From JBCCXL01 sp039191605 (GTDB taxonomy: Bacteria; Acidobacteriota; Thermoanaerobaculia; Multivoradales; JAHZIX01), in contig JBCCXL010000008.1 in assembly GCA_039191605.1 (NCBI GenBank), forward strand, positions 124,001 through 188,000: a stretch of DNA of 64,000 nt. Reading direction: 5' to 3'. Positions 34,067-42,526 of the stretch are shown piece by piece; the stretch's first letter is position 1, and the number at the start of each line of letters is the position of its first letter. The translations under genes and the position numbers were made by a program. Under the pieces are notes generated by a model that was not told the DNA's origin, ran no database searches, and saw nothing but the letters and a program-made list of their open reading frames with translations.

Positions 34067-35044
34067 ATGCATACCGAAGACCCCGTGGAGCGAAAAGAAG
34101 AGCCCCAGCGCCCTCGTACGATCTGTGTGACCGGCGGTGCCGGGTTTATCGGATCTCACCTGGTGGACGCCTGGCTGAAAGACGGTCACCGTGTTCTGGT
34201 GATCGACGACCTGTCCACTGGCCAGACGGGAAATCTACCCCCGGGGGTCGAGCTCCATATCCTCGATATCGGCTCCCAGCAGGCGGCACGTCTGGTGGAG
34301 ACCACCGGTGTCGACGTGCTGGTGCACCAGGCGGCGCAGATGAATATCCGCCGCTCGGTGGATGACGTGCTCTTCGATGCCGAGGTCAACGTCCTCGGCA
34401 GCCTCAACCTCTTCGAGGCCGCCCGCCGAGGCGGCGTGGAGCAGATTCTCTTCGCCTCCACCGGTGGCGCCATCTACGGCGAGCAGGATCACTTCCCGGC
34501 CAGCGAGGAGCATCCCACCAGCCCCCTCTCGCCCTACGGTGCGGCGAAGCTCGCCTGCGAGAGCTACCTCTACGTCTATCACCAGGTTTTCGACCTCAAC
34601 GTCACCTGCCTGCGCTACGCCAACGTCTACGGGCCGAGGCAGAACCCCAAGGGCGAGGCGGGAGTGGTGGCGATCTTCCTCGAGCGCCTGCTGGCGGATC
34701 TTCCCTGCGTGATTCACGGCGACGGCGAGCAGACCCGCGACTACATCTACATCGAAGATGTGGTGGCGGCGAATCGCGCCTGCCTCGGCAAGCAGGGATT
34801 CCAGATCTACAACGTCGGCACCGGCATCGAAGCCTCGGTGAACACTATCTATCGCGAGCTAGCGAAGGCCGTCGGCTGCGACGACGAGCCGACCTATGGT
34901 CCCGCCAAGGCAGGAGAGCAGCGGCGGTCCTCCATCGATCCCGCCAAGGCGCATGGGGATCTCGCTCTGCCGACGCCGATCTCTCTGGAAGCCGGTCTCG
35001 GCAAGACGGTGGAGTGGTATCGGCGCCACGGCGCGGGAGTCTGA
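34067..35044 (+). CDS. NAD-dependent nucleotide-sugar epimerase (GalE-like extended SDR)
   Basis: The 325-residue product has the NAD-binding CVTGGAGFIGSHLVDAWL near residue 20, LVHQAAQMNIRRSVDD, and the catalytic SxxYxxxK embedded in LSPYGAAKLACESYL. RYANVYGPRQNPKGEAGVVA and a C-terminal DPAKAHGDL region are typical of UDP-glucose/UDP-GlcNAc 4-epimerases. ATG 34067 is preferred to a start at 33971 because the extra 32 residues look non-native. It probably supplies an NDP-hexose for the surface glycan made by genes at 12-28 kb, although it is not in their operons. Confidence 0.88.
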   Translation: MHTEDPVERKEEPQRPRTICVTGGAGFIGSHLVDAWLKDGHRVLVIDDLSTGQTGNLPPGVELHILDIGSQQAARLVETTGVDVLVHQAAQMNIRRSVDDVLFDAEVNVLGSLNLFEAARRGGVEQILFASTGGAIYGEQDHFPASEEHPTSPLSPYGAAKLACESYLYVYHQVFDLNVTCLRYANVYGPRQNPKGEAGVVAIFLERLLADLPCVIHGDGEQTRDYIYIEDVVAANRACLGKQGFQIYNVGTGIEASVNTIYRELAKAVGCDDEPTYGPAKAGEQRRSSIDPAKAHGDLALPTPISLEAGLGKTVEWYRRHGAGV

Positions 35045-35244
35045 GGCCGCGCAGCCCCGCGAGGCTGCACGCCACAGAAACGGCTTCCCTAGAAACGGAA
35101 CTGCTGTCGAGAGCGTATGTCTTGAGAGCGCCTATCTCATGGGAGCAGCCCCTTGTTCAGGGGCGTGCCCGCGATGAGTCTTTTAGGCCGTCCAGCCGGT
35201 TCTCGCTGCCTTGTCCCGCTGAAACCCCTCACAGGAGCCCCGCT

Positions 35245-36099
35245 ATGAGCCTCTCCTCTTCGGATTCGCCTCGATCCCTGCCTTCGTCCCGTCGAGCCTC
35301 CTGGCTGCGGCGCCTGATGCCTCTGGCCCTGGGGGTGCTGCTGATGGTCTCGTCCACCGGCTGCGTTTCTCTGTCGCTGCTGCTGAAGCTCGACCCGCAA
35401 GGGGAGGGCGGCACCATCGAGCAGGAGGTGAGGGTGCAGCGGGCCTTCGTCGCCAACATCCAGCTGATGCTGGCAGGCCTCGGAGCGACGGTGCCGGGAG
35501 AGGGCGGTTCGCAGGATCTCTTCTCGGAGGAGACCCTCGCCTCCCTCGGCTCTCGCCTCGGACCGGGCGTGACCCTGGTGGAGCACGAGAAGATCGAGGA
35601 GGAGAGCGCCGTCGGCGCCCGCGCCATCTATCGCTTCGAGAGCCTCGCCGACCTGCGGGCAGACAACCTCTCGCCCACCAGCAGCGGTGACGAATCTGGG
35701 GAAGACACCGTGCTCTTCACCCGCGAGAAGGGAAAGAAGGGCCAGGAGGTGGTGACCATCCGCTTCCCGGAGGCGGACCTCTCCTCGGTGCAGGAGGGTA
35801 GCCCGATGACTCCGGAGGAGATCGACGCTCTGCGGCCGCTGCTCCAGGGCCTGTCGATGGACCTCTCCCTGGAAGTGCCCGGCAAGGTGGTGGAGGCCAA
35901 CACCCCCCACGTCGAGGGACGCACCATCACCCTCTTCGCCCTGGACCTCGACGCCCTGCTGGAAGACGGCGCCGCCGCTCGCCGCCTGATGTCCAACGCC
36001 CCGACCTCCGTCTCCGCTCTGCGGGAAGCCCTCGCCGGGGCGCCGGGGGTGAAGCTGGCGGAGGACGCCGAGGTGAAGGTGGTCTTCGAGGGCGACTGA
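35245..36099 (+). CDS. Putative lipoprotein, function unknown
   Basis: The 284-residue product has a lipoprotein-type signal peptide ending MVSSTGC (Cys ~40) and a soluble, acidic body of alternating helices and strands without a motif I recognise. ACAGGAGC precedes the ATG at 35245; the frame open from 35014 overlaps the epimerase and is rejected. It lies between the epimerase gene and the VWFA gene and may be expressed alone. Confidence 0.7.
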   Translation: MSLSSSDSPRSLPSSRRASWLRRLMPLALGVLLMVSSTGCVSLSLLLKLDPQGEGGTIEQEVRVQRAFVANIQLMLAGLGATVPGEGGSQDLFSEETLASLGSRLGPGVTLVEHEKIEEESAVGARAIYRFESLADLRADNLSPTSSGDESGEDTVLFTREKGKKGQEVVTIRFPEADLSSVQEGSPMTPEEIDALRPLLQGLSMDLSLEVPGKVVEANTPHVEGRTITLFALDLDALLEDGAAARRLMSNAPTSVSALREALAGAPGVKLAEDAEVKVVFEGD

Positions 36100-36209
36100 G
36101 GCGCTCCTCTGAGGTGCTCCTCGGCGGCGTAGAGACTATCCGTTTCGTCGCAAAGACAGAGAGCGAAGACAGGCTCAGCGATAGCCCCTCACAGGGCTCA
36201 CGACGAATA

Positions 36210-36262
36210 GCCCACCGCGATGGTGCCTCATGGGGTTTGCCCCAGGGCGCATTACGGTGGGC
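36210..36262 (+). promoter_or_regulatory. Nested hairpin between lipoprotein and VWFA genes
   Basis: An outer perfect 8-bp stem (GCCCACCG/CGGTGGGC) encloses a TGGGG/CCCCA hairpin (36231-36244) and a small CACC/GGTG pair. Only a weak T-run follows. It may be a terminator or a small structured RNA. Confidence 0.5.
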
Positions 36263-36392
36263 CGTGCTTTGCTCTCTGCAGTATTTCCCGCGGAGAGAGT
36301 GAAGCGCCCTCAGCAGCTCTCAGGCGGACGCTGGTAGGGTAAAGGGTCGACGCCCTCTATTCCTCCAGACGTCTGCGTACTAGGAGAGCTCG

Positions 36393-38093
36393 ATGCGCCC
36401 TTCCCTCTTCCTACGCCGCCTCTTCGGTCACTGTCGTCGTGCCGATCTTGCCAGCGCTGCCCTCTCCCGCAACAGACGGGGAGGGCTCTCTAGGCGCCTG
36501 CCGCTCGCCTTACCTCTGCTACTCACACTGCCTCTGCTACTCGCCCTGCTCCTTCCGCTAGTGGTGCTGCCGGCTCAGGCCGAAGCACGGGCGCAGAGCC
36601 GGGACTCCGACCGCCGCGCCGGCACCGCTCTCGAGCCCCTGGTGGATTCGGTGGACGTGCACATCGTCAACGTCGATGTGGTGGTCACCAACCGCCGTGG
36701 GGAGGTGGTGCGCGGGCTCACTCGGGAAGACTTCGAGCTCTACGAGGACGGAGACCGGGTGGAGATCACCAACTTCGCCGTCGTCGACGGAGGAGCTGCA
36801 TCCTCCCAGGAGACCTCCGCTTCGGGAGAGCCCAAGGTAGAGGTGGCTGTCGAGGCGGAGCCTCCGCCTCCCCTGCACCTGGTGGTCTACGTCGACAACC
36901 GCAACCTGATGCCCCGCAACCGCAATCGCCTGCTGCCGGCGGTGGAGTCCTTCCTCGAGCGGCAGCTGCGGCCCCAGGATCCAGTAATGCTGGTGGTTTC
37001 CGACGGCTCCCTGGAGGTCACCCAGCCTTTTACCGAAGATCGCTCCGCGCTCATCGCCGCCATGGAGCCGCTGCAGCGGCGCACCTCGCGCTCGATGCTG
37101 GAGGCCTCCGAGAGCGAGCGGGTGGCCAGCGAGATCGCCCGCGCCGACGACAACACCGGCAGCGACGCGACGATCCAGGCGGAGATGTTCCGCAACGCCC
37201 GGGACGAGGACATCCTCATTGGCCTCGATGCCCTGGCCCGCTTCACCACCGGCCTCGCCGGCCTGCCGGGGCGCAAGGCGGTGCTCTACCTGAGCGACGG
37301 CTTCGGGATGAACAACAACTCCCTCGTCGCCCTACAGCGCATCACCGCTGCCGCCAACGCCTCCGGCGTGACCTTCTACTCCCTCGACGGCCAGGGCCCC
37401 TCCGGGCCCCCGGATCCGGAAACACCGAACCTCGAATTCAGCCCCGACTCTCCCCTCAGCGGCAACCTCACCGGTGAGCGCCGTCGAGTGCTCCAGCAGC
37501 TGGCGGACGACACCGGCGGCTTCGCCGTCACCAACACCCTCAACTTCGACGGCGGCCTCGAGCAAGTCGGCTCCTGGCTCACCACCTCCTACTCCCTCGC
37601 CTTCTCCCCGGATCGCGAAGCCGACGGCGAGTTCCATCAGCTGGAGGTCAAAGTCAAAGGCCGCGGCCTGCGCGCCCAGCACCGCGCCGGCTACATGGAC
37701 AAAGCCCGCAACACCCGGCTAGCCGACCGCACCCTCGCCGCCCTGCAATTCGATCGCGAGCTCGACAATCCCCTAGGCCTCACCCTCCAGCGTCCCCCCG
37801 GCAGCGGCGAGCTGATCATCATCCTGCCCCTCGACAAGCTCACCCTCATTCCCCAAGCCGACGCCCACCGCGGCCAGGTCCAGCTCCTGGTCACCGCCCG
37901 CGACGCCGAGGGCAACATCCTGCCCGCCCGCGACATCCTGCTGCCCATCGCCGTACCCAACCAGCGCATGGCCACCAACCCGCCGCCGGTGGTGGGCTAC
38001 AAAGTGCAGCTCAGCGGAGAAGAAGCCCAGCTCGCCGTGGGGGCGGAGGATTTGGTCTCGAAGCTCGGTGGCCTCGCCCGGGCCACGGGCTGA
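36393..38093 (+). CDS. Secreted VWFA-domain protein of the acidobacterial type
   Basis: The 566-residue product has an Arg-rich N-terminus with a long hydrophobic signal (residues ~40-62). Then comes the characteristic VDVHIVNVDVVVTNRRGEVV followed by LTREDFELYEDG, as in the TIGR03436 family. The VWFA-like domain has LVVYVDNRNLMPRNRN (metal-site region, with Asn in place of the usual MIDAS serines) and LPGRKAVLYLSDGFGMNNNS. The family is strongly associated with Acidobacteriota; its role is unknown. AGGAGA precedes the ATG. It is probably periplasmic or surface-exposed. Confidence 0.87.
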   Translation: MRPSLFLRRLFGHCRRADLASAALSRNRRGGLSRRLPLALPLLLTLPLLLALLLPLVVLPAQAEARAQSRDSDRRAGTALEPLVDSVDVHIVNVDVVVTNRRGEVVRGLTREDFELYEDGDRVEITNFAVVDGGAASSQETSASGEPKVEVAVEAEPPPPLHLVVYVDNRNLMPRNRNRLLPAVESFLERQLRPQDPVMLVVSDGSLEVTQPFTEDRSALIAAMEPLQRRTSRSMLEASESERVASEIARADDNTGSDATIQAEMFRNARDEDILIGLDALARFTTGLAGLPGRKAVLYLSDGFGMNNNSLVALQRITAAANASGVTFYSLDGQGPSGPPDPETPNLEFSPDSPLSGNLTGERRRVLQQLADDTGGFAVTNTLNFDGGLEQVGSWLTTSYSLAFSPDREADGEFHQLEVKVKGRGLRAQHRAGYMDKARNTRLADRTLAALQFDRELDNPLGLTLQRPPGSGELIIILPLDKLTLIPQADAHRGQVQLLVTARDAEGNILPARDILLPIAVPNQRMATNPPPVVGYKVQLSGEEAQLAVGAEDLVSKLGGLARATG

Positions 38094-38108
38094 CAGCCCT
38101 GAACAAGG

Positions 38109-38135
38109 TCCTGAGCTGAAGTTCCTGAGCTGAAG
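38109..38135 (+). repeat. 14-bp tandem duplication after the VWFA gene
   Basis: TCCTGAGCTGAAG occurs twice, 14 bp apart, in the 77-bp spacer between convergent genes. It resembles the other short tandem repeats of the window. Confidence 0.7.
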
Positions 38136-38170
38136 GCCCCGCTCTAAAGGCCCAGCGCTGAAGATGCTGG

Positions 38171-39631
38171 CTAGTGCGGTATGTTCTGGTGCTGAGATTC
38201 AGTGGAGCCAGTTTTAGTGAGGGTCACGATTCTCTCCCCCTGCACCAATCGCCCGTCCACCATGAAGTCGCTGTGATCATTGCCGTTGAGGGTGATGATG
38301 ATCTGGTACTGGCCAGGCTCTAGCTCTCCGAGGTGGAACCACTCGCTGTACAGGCGGCCGACTTTGATGCCGTTGACGAAGATGTGGCCGTGACCTTCGT
38401 TGGCGACGGAGGCCTGCCCGGTCTTTTCGGGGGTGAAGGTCCAGTTGTCGATACGCACGTGGAGGTCGTAGCTGCCGGGGGTTTCTTCGACGACCTCGAT
38501 GAGTCGGAACTCGGGGACCGCCTCTTGATCGCTCAGGTTGAAGACGTGGACCCCGTGGCGCTGGGTGAGGGCGTCCTCGTAGGCCTGGTCGAATTGGCGG
38601 TGGGCGGTCCAGGAATAGGCGAAGAGGAAGACGGTGACCACCGCGGCGAAGCTGGCGACGGAGAAGATGATTCGCCAGGGGAGAGTCTTGGCGAGGGCGA
38701 TGGGCGGCTTGTAGATGGTGCCGTCGGTGCCGCTGAGGAGGAAGACGATCAGAGCGGCATGGATCGGCGTGTGGCCGATCACCTCCACCTTGCCGAAGAT
38801 CAGCGTGGTGCCGAAGAAGACCATGGTGATGAAGGCCGCGAGGGGGCGCTCCAGCAGGCCCAGGAGCAGCAGGAAGCCGAGGCTGATCTCGATGAAGGCG
38901 GCGCCCTGGAGGAAGAATTCCGGCGGGAAGCCGAGGGCCAGCTGCGGGTTCTGCTCCAGCAGATAGAGAGCCCAGCTGGGGTAGAAGAGCTTCTCGTAGG
39001 CCAGCCAGATGAGGGAGAAGCCGATGGTGGCGTAGAGGGCCGGCAGGCCGAGGCCGCGGATCTTCACATCCTCGAATTGGCGCACCAGCAGAAAGAGGCC
39101 GATGCCGAGGAAGTGCAGATAGTCCAGCATGTGGAAGAGGCCGAACTCGAAGACTGAGCCGAGGTAGATCAGCAGCAGGCCGGCGCCGCCGACGGGGAAG
39201 GTGCGGGAGAAGAAGAGCAGCAGGGCGACGATGAATTGCAGCCACACCAGGAGCGGTAGGCTCGACTTCAGCTCTGGAGCCAGCACGGCGTCGGAGGACC
39301 AGTTGATGAGCAGCACCGCCGCCATCGCCAGGCGCATCACCGTGACGCTATTGCGGCGGCGGGAGACTAGCCATTCATTGAGCTGCTTGACCCTCTCGAG
39401 ACCCTCCAGCTGCTGCTCCACCAGCACCAGGCCGGCGATCACCAACATGCTGAGCACCACCAAACCAAAGTAGAGAGGGGTGGCGACCTCGTGGACCTCC
39501 AGCGGTGGCGTGAGGTAGCTGAAGTCGGTGAACCACTTCACATGGGCCAGCGCCGGCAGAGCTGCCCAGGCGGCGAGAAGGAAAACGCCGCTAGTGGCTA
39601 ATCTGCGCTGAAGTGAAGTGGCTGTCTGCAT
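38171..39631 (-). CDS. Polytopic membrane protein with C-terminal exported domain (DoxX-like)
   Basis: The 486-residue product starts with a signal-like helix followed by HVKWFTDFSYLTPP, then about nine to ten transmembrane helices with a DoxX-like feel (AFIEISLGFLLLLGLLERPL). A final helix leads to an exported C-terminal domain of ~150 residues with HGHIFVNGIKVGRLYSEWFH and LNGNDHSDFMVDGR. The His-rich pattern suggests metal or cofactor binding, but this is inference. AGGAGA precedes the ATG. It lies 204 bp downstream of hemG on the same strand and could be connected with redox or heme chemistry. Confidence 0.72.
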   Translation of the reverse strand: MQTATSLQRRLATSGVFLLAAWAALPALAHVKWFTDFSYLTPPLEVHEVATPLYFGLVVLSMLVIAGLVLVEQQLEGLERVKQLNEWLVSRRRNSVTVMRLAMAAVLLINWSSDAVLAPELKSSLPLLVWLQFIVALLLFFSRTFPVGGAGLLLIYLGSVFEFGLFHMLDYLHFLGIGLFLLVRQFEDVKIRGLGLPALYATIGFSLIWLAYEKLFYPSWALYLLEQNPQLALGFPPEFFLQGAAFIEISLGFLLLLGLLERPLAAFITMVFFGTTLIFGKVEVIGHTPIHAALIVFLLSGTDGTIYKPPIALAKTLPWRIIFSVASFAAVVTVFLFAYSWTAHRQFDQAYEDALTQRHGVHVFNLSDQEAVPEFRLIEVVEETPGSYDLHVRIDNWTFTPEKTGQASVANEGHGHIFVNGIKVGRLYSEWFHLGELEPGQYQIIITLNGNDHSDFMVDGRLVQGERIVTLTKTGSTESQHQNIPH

Positions 39632-39835
39632 CGTCGATCTCCTGAGGCTCCCTCGTCGGTGCCGCGGGCCGCGGCGCTGGTCGCCGCTGAATCACCGTGG
39701 TTTTCCAAAATCCGAGGAGCGCTAGGCCTGATTTTAGCCGCTCGGGGGCGAGGATGCAGCGATCGCTCAGGTTGGTCTGCTGAAGCTCATCTTGGAGCGC
39801 AACGCGGATCACCCTGAGGCCAAGATTTCCTAAGA

Positions 39836-41323
39836 CTAGGCGTCGCTCCCGAGCGCCCACCCGTGCCGTGCACAATCCGGCAGGCTGACGCCGTGGCGCC
39901 AGCCGCCGAGGATGGTCAGACCGGGGAGCTTCTCCTCGAGCTGGCCGTAGGCCTCGCCGTGGGCGAACCAGTCGGCAGTGGGCTGGGGGATGCCGGGGAG
40001 CCAGCGGCGCAGCAGGGCGAAGTCGTGGGGAGCGCCGGTGGAGAGGCCGAGGAGGGCTTCCAGCTCGTCGCGGACGAGCTTCAGCAGCTCGTCGTCCGGG
40101 CGCTGGACGAGGCCCGGGCGGCGCCGTCCGCCGATCATCACGGTGAGGAGGGTGCGGCCTTCGGGGGCGCGGCCAGCGAAGAGGGCGGAGGAGACGAGGC
40201 AGCCGAGGATGTTGCGCTGCTCTTGGTGGGGAGCGAGGAAGCCGAAGCCGTTGAGGGGAACTTCGATGGCAGAGGTGGGGACGCCGAGGCTGAGGACGGC
40301 GACGGGGGCATTGGGCAGTAGCTCCGGCAGTGGAGAGAGGCCTGCCTGCTGGTTCACGCTTTGAAGAAGATTGCGGCTGGACTCCTGGGGCAGAGCGAGG
40401 ATGACTTGGTGGGCGGGGAGGGGATCGCCTTCGTCGAGCTGAACCTCGAAGCGGGGGGCGTCGCCTGCGCCCGAAGGGAGCTTGTGGAGGCCGCGGACGG
40501 GCCGCTCCCGCAGCAGGGTGCCGCCGGCGCGCTGGAAGGCGTCGCCGAGGGCTTCGGCCCAGGGGCCGAAGCCGCTGGGGAAGCCGAGGATGCGTCGCTT
40601 GGGTAGGGGGTTACCGCTACGCTTGGCGGCTCTGCGGCGGGCGAGCATGCCCCGGATCAGGCTGCCGGCTTCTTTTTCTAGCTGATGGATCTTGGGAAAG
40701 GCGGCGCCGATGGCGAGCTCTTCGGGATCGCCGGCGTAGATGCCGGTGACCATGGCGTCGCCGATGCGGTGGCGCACCTGGGGTCCGAGGCGGCGGTCGA
40801 AGAAGGAGGCGACGCTCTCTTGGGGATCCGGGCCAGAATCGGGGCCGGAATGGGCGTCAGGACCCCGTCTCCAGGGCTCCCCGGCGAGGCGGAGCTTGGC
40901 GCCGGTGGAGAGCAGGGGACTAGTGATCAGCGCCGGGGGACTGGCCGGCAGGGCCTGGAGCCGGCCCTGGAACACCACCCAGCGGCGGCGGGCCGCGGCG
41001 GCGGCGAGGATCGGCTCTTCCAGCGGCCGGAAGGCGTTGGCCGGCGCAAAGGGGGCGGCGATTTCTCGCAGGCGATCGAAGATGGGATCGGCGATCACCG
41101 TGTTGGGGCCGGTCTCGATGCGATAGCCCTCGAGCTCCACCGTCTCCATGCAGCCGCCGAGGCGGCTGGAGGCCTCTACCAGGGTGGTCTGCCAGCCCTC
41201 TGAGAGCAGCCTCCACGCGGCCGCCAGACCGGTGAGACCGGCACCGATGACGACCGCAGAGCGATCTCTAGTAGCGGTGCTGTCTCTCTGGGCGGAACTT
41301 TCGAGACCTGGATCGCCGCTCAT
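39836..41323 (-). CDS. hemG: Protoporphyrinogen oxidase (FAD-dependent)
   Basis: The 495-residue product has the N-terminal FAD-binding AVVIGAGLTGLAAAWRL, then GGCMETVELEGYRIETGPNT (the family's substrate-side start), and a C-terminal GGWRHGVSLPDCARHGWAL where the second FAD contact is expected. Length and order match the HemY/PPOX family. It oxidises protoporphyrinogen IX to protoporphyrin IX, the penultimate heme step, at the inner membrane. It follows hemE by 43 bp on the same strand, so the two form an operon. Protein of the oxygen-dependent type; the symbol hemY is also used. Confidence 0.92.
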   Translation of the reverse strand: MSGDPGLESSAQRDSTATRDRSAVVIGAGLTGLAAAWRLLSEGWQTTLVEASSRLGGCMETVELEGYRIETGPNTVIADPIFDRLREIAAPFAPANAFRPLEEPILAAAAARRRWVVFQGRLQALPASPPALITSPLLSTGAKLRLAGEPWRRGPDAHSGPDSGPDPQESVASFFDRRLGPQVRHRIGDAMVTGIYAGDPEELAIGAAFPKIHQLEKEAGSLIRGMLARRRAAKRSGNPLPKRRILGFPSGFGPWAEALGDAFQRAGGTLLRERPVRGLHKLPSGAGDAPRFEVQLDEGDPLPAHQVILALPQESSRNLLQSVNQQAGLSPLPELLPNAPVAVLSLGVPTSAIEVPLNGFGFLAPHQEQRNILGCLVSSALFAGRAPEGRTLLTVMIGGRRRPGLVQRPDDELLKLVRDELEALLGLSTGAPHDFALLRRWLPGIPQPTADWFAHGEAYGQLEEKLPGLTILGGWRHGVSLPDCARHGWALGSDA

Positions 41324-41366
41324 GGACGGACTTTCGGTGAGCTAGCGCTTGGCTTGGGCGCCGGTT

Positions 41367-42428
41367 TCAGTCGTCGCCGGGGAAGGGCTGGCCGAGCTCA
41401 GCGACGGCGCGGACGAAGGCGGAGGCGTTCTCCACCGGGGTCATCGGCAGTACGCCATGGCCGAGGTTGACGATGTGGGCGCCGCCCTGGCCTTCCTGGA
41501 GCAGGGTCTTGACTCGGGAGCGCACTTCCTCCGGCGTGCTCAGCAGCGCGCCGGGATCGAGATTGCCCTGCAGGGGCTTGTCGCCCACCACCTTCCGCAC
41601 GGCGGAGAGGGGCTGGCGCCAGTCCACCGAGAGGGCGTTCACCGGCAGCTGCTTCAGGGTATTCAGAAGATGGGCGCCGTGGCGGATGTAGAAGAGGGTG
41701 GGGACCTTGTCGCCGAGGGCGTCGAGGATGCGCTCCACCGAGGGACGGGCGACCTGCTGCCAGCGCTCTTCGTCCAGCAGGGCTCCCCAGGAGTCGAAGA
41801 GCTGGAGCGCCTGGGCTCCGGCGTCGATCTGCCCCAGCAGATATTCGATGGTGACGTCCGCCAGGCGATCCAGCAGCTCCCGCAGACCCGCCGGGTCGCG
41901 ATAGCTCCAGCCCAGCAGGTTGTCGTGATACTTCGAGGTGCCGCCCTCCACCAGATAGGCGGCCACCGTCCACGGGGTGCCGGCGAAGCCCACCAGGGTG
42001 GTGTCGTGCAGGCCTTCGGTCTTCAGCCCTCGGGCGACTTCCCGCAGGGCGTCGAAGACGTAGCCGAGGGTGGCTTCCACGTCCGGCTGCTGGAGATTCT
42101 CGAGGTCCTGGCGTCGCCGCACCGGCCGGGCGATCCTCGGCCCGACGCCCTTGGCAAAGGTGAGCCCGGCTCCCATGGCGTCGAGGATCAGCAGAATGTC
42201 GGCGAAGAGAATCGCCGCGTCGACCCGGTAGCGGCGCACCGGCTGGAGGGTGACCTCGGCGGCGAGCTCCGGCGTGGAGCACACCTCGAGAAAGGTGCGG
42301 GTAGCGAGGATCTCTCGGTATTCCGGGAGGTGACGACCCGCCTGGCGCATCATCCAAACCGGGGGTCGATCCACCGACTGACGTCGGCAGGCGCGAAGAA
42401 AACGAAGGTTGGGGGCTGGTGCGTTCAT
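41367..42428 (-). CDS. hemE: Uroporphyrinogen decarboxylase
   Basis: The 353-residue product has the hallmark PVWMMRQAGRHLPEYRE near residue 23, which includes the substrate-binding Arg residues. AAILFADILLILDAMG (the catalytic Asp region) follows, then GFAGTPWTVAAYLVEG and the C-terminal NLGHGVLPMTPVE. Length matches the family. It decarboxylates uroporphyrinogen III to coproporphyrinogen III in the cytoplasm. It is the first gene of the hemE-hemG operon and is divergent from the FHA/AAA+ regulator gene, with ~98 bp between the starts. Confidence 0.96.
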   Translation of the reverse strand: MNAPAPNLRFLRACRRQSVDRPPVWMMRQAGRHLPEYREILATRTFLEVCSTPELAAEVTLQPVRRYRVDAAILFADILLILDAMGAGLTFAKGVGPRIARPVRRRQDLENLQQPDVEATLGYVFDALREVARGLKTEGLHDTTLVGFAGTPWTVAAYLVEGGTSKYHDNLLGWSYRDPAGLRELLDRLADVTIEYLLGQIDAGAQALQLFDSWGALLDEERWQQVARPSVERILDALGDKVPTLFYIRHGAHLLNTLKQLPVNALSVDWRQPLSAVRKVVGDKPLQGNLDPGALLSTPEEVRSRVKTLLQEGQGGAHIVNLGHGVLPMTPVENASAFVRAVAELGQPFPGDD

Positions 42429-42526
42429 TAGGGCCGGGAGTTTAGCAGAGGGAGAAGGCTCGATCCTGTCGCGTCGAGCGGTGGAAACGTTCCGCTAGAA
42501 GTCGGGGCTGAGGTACCATCTGAACC

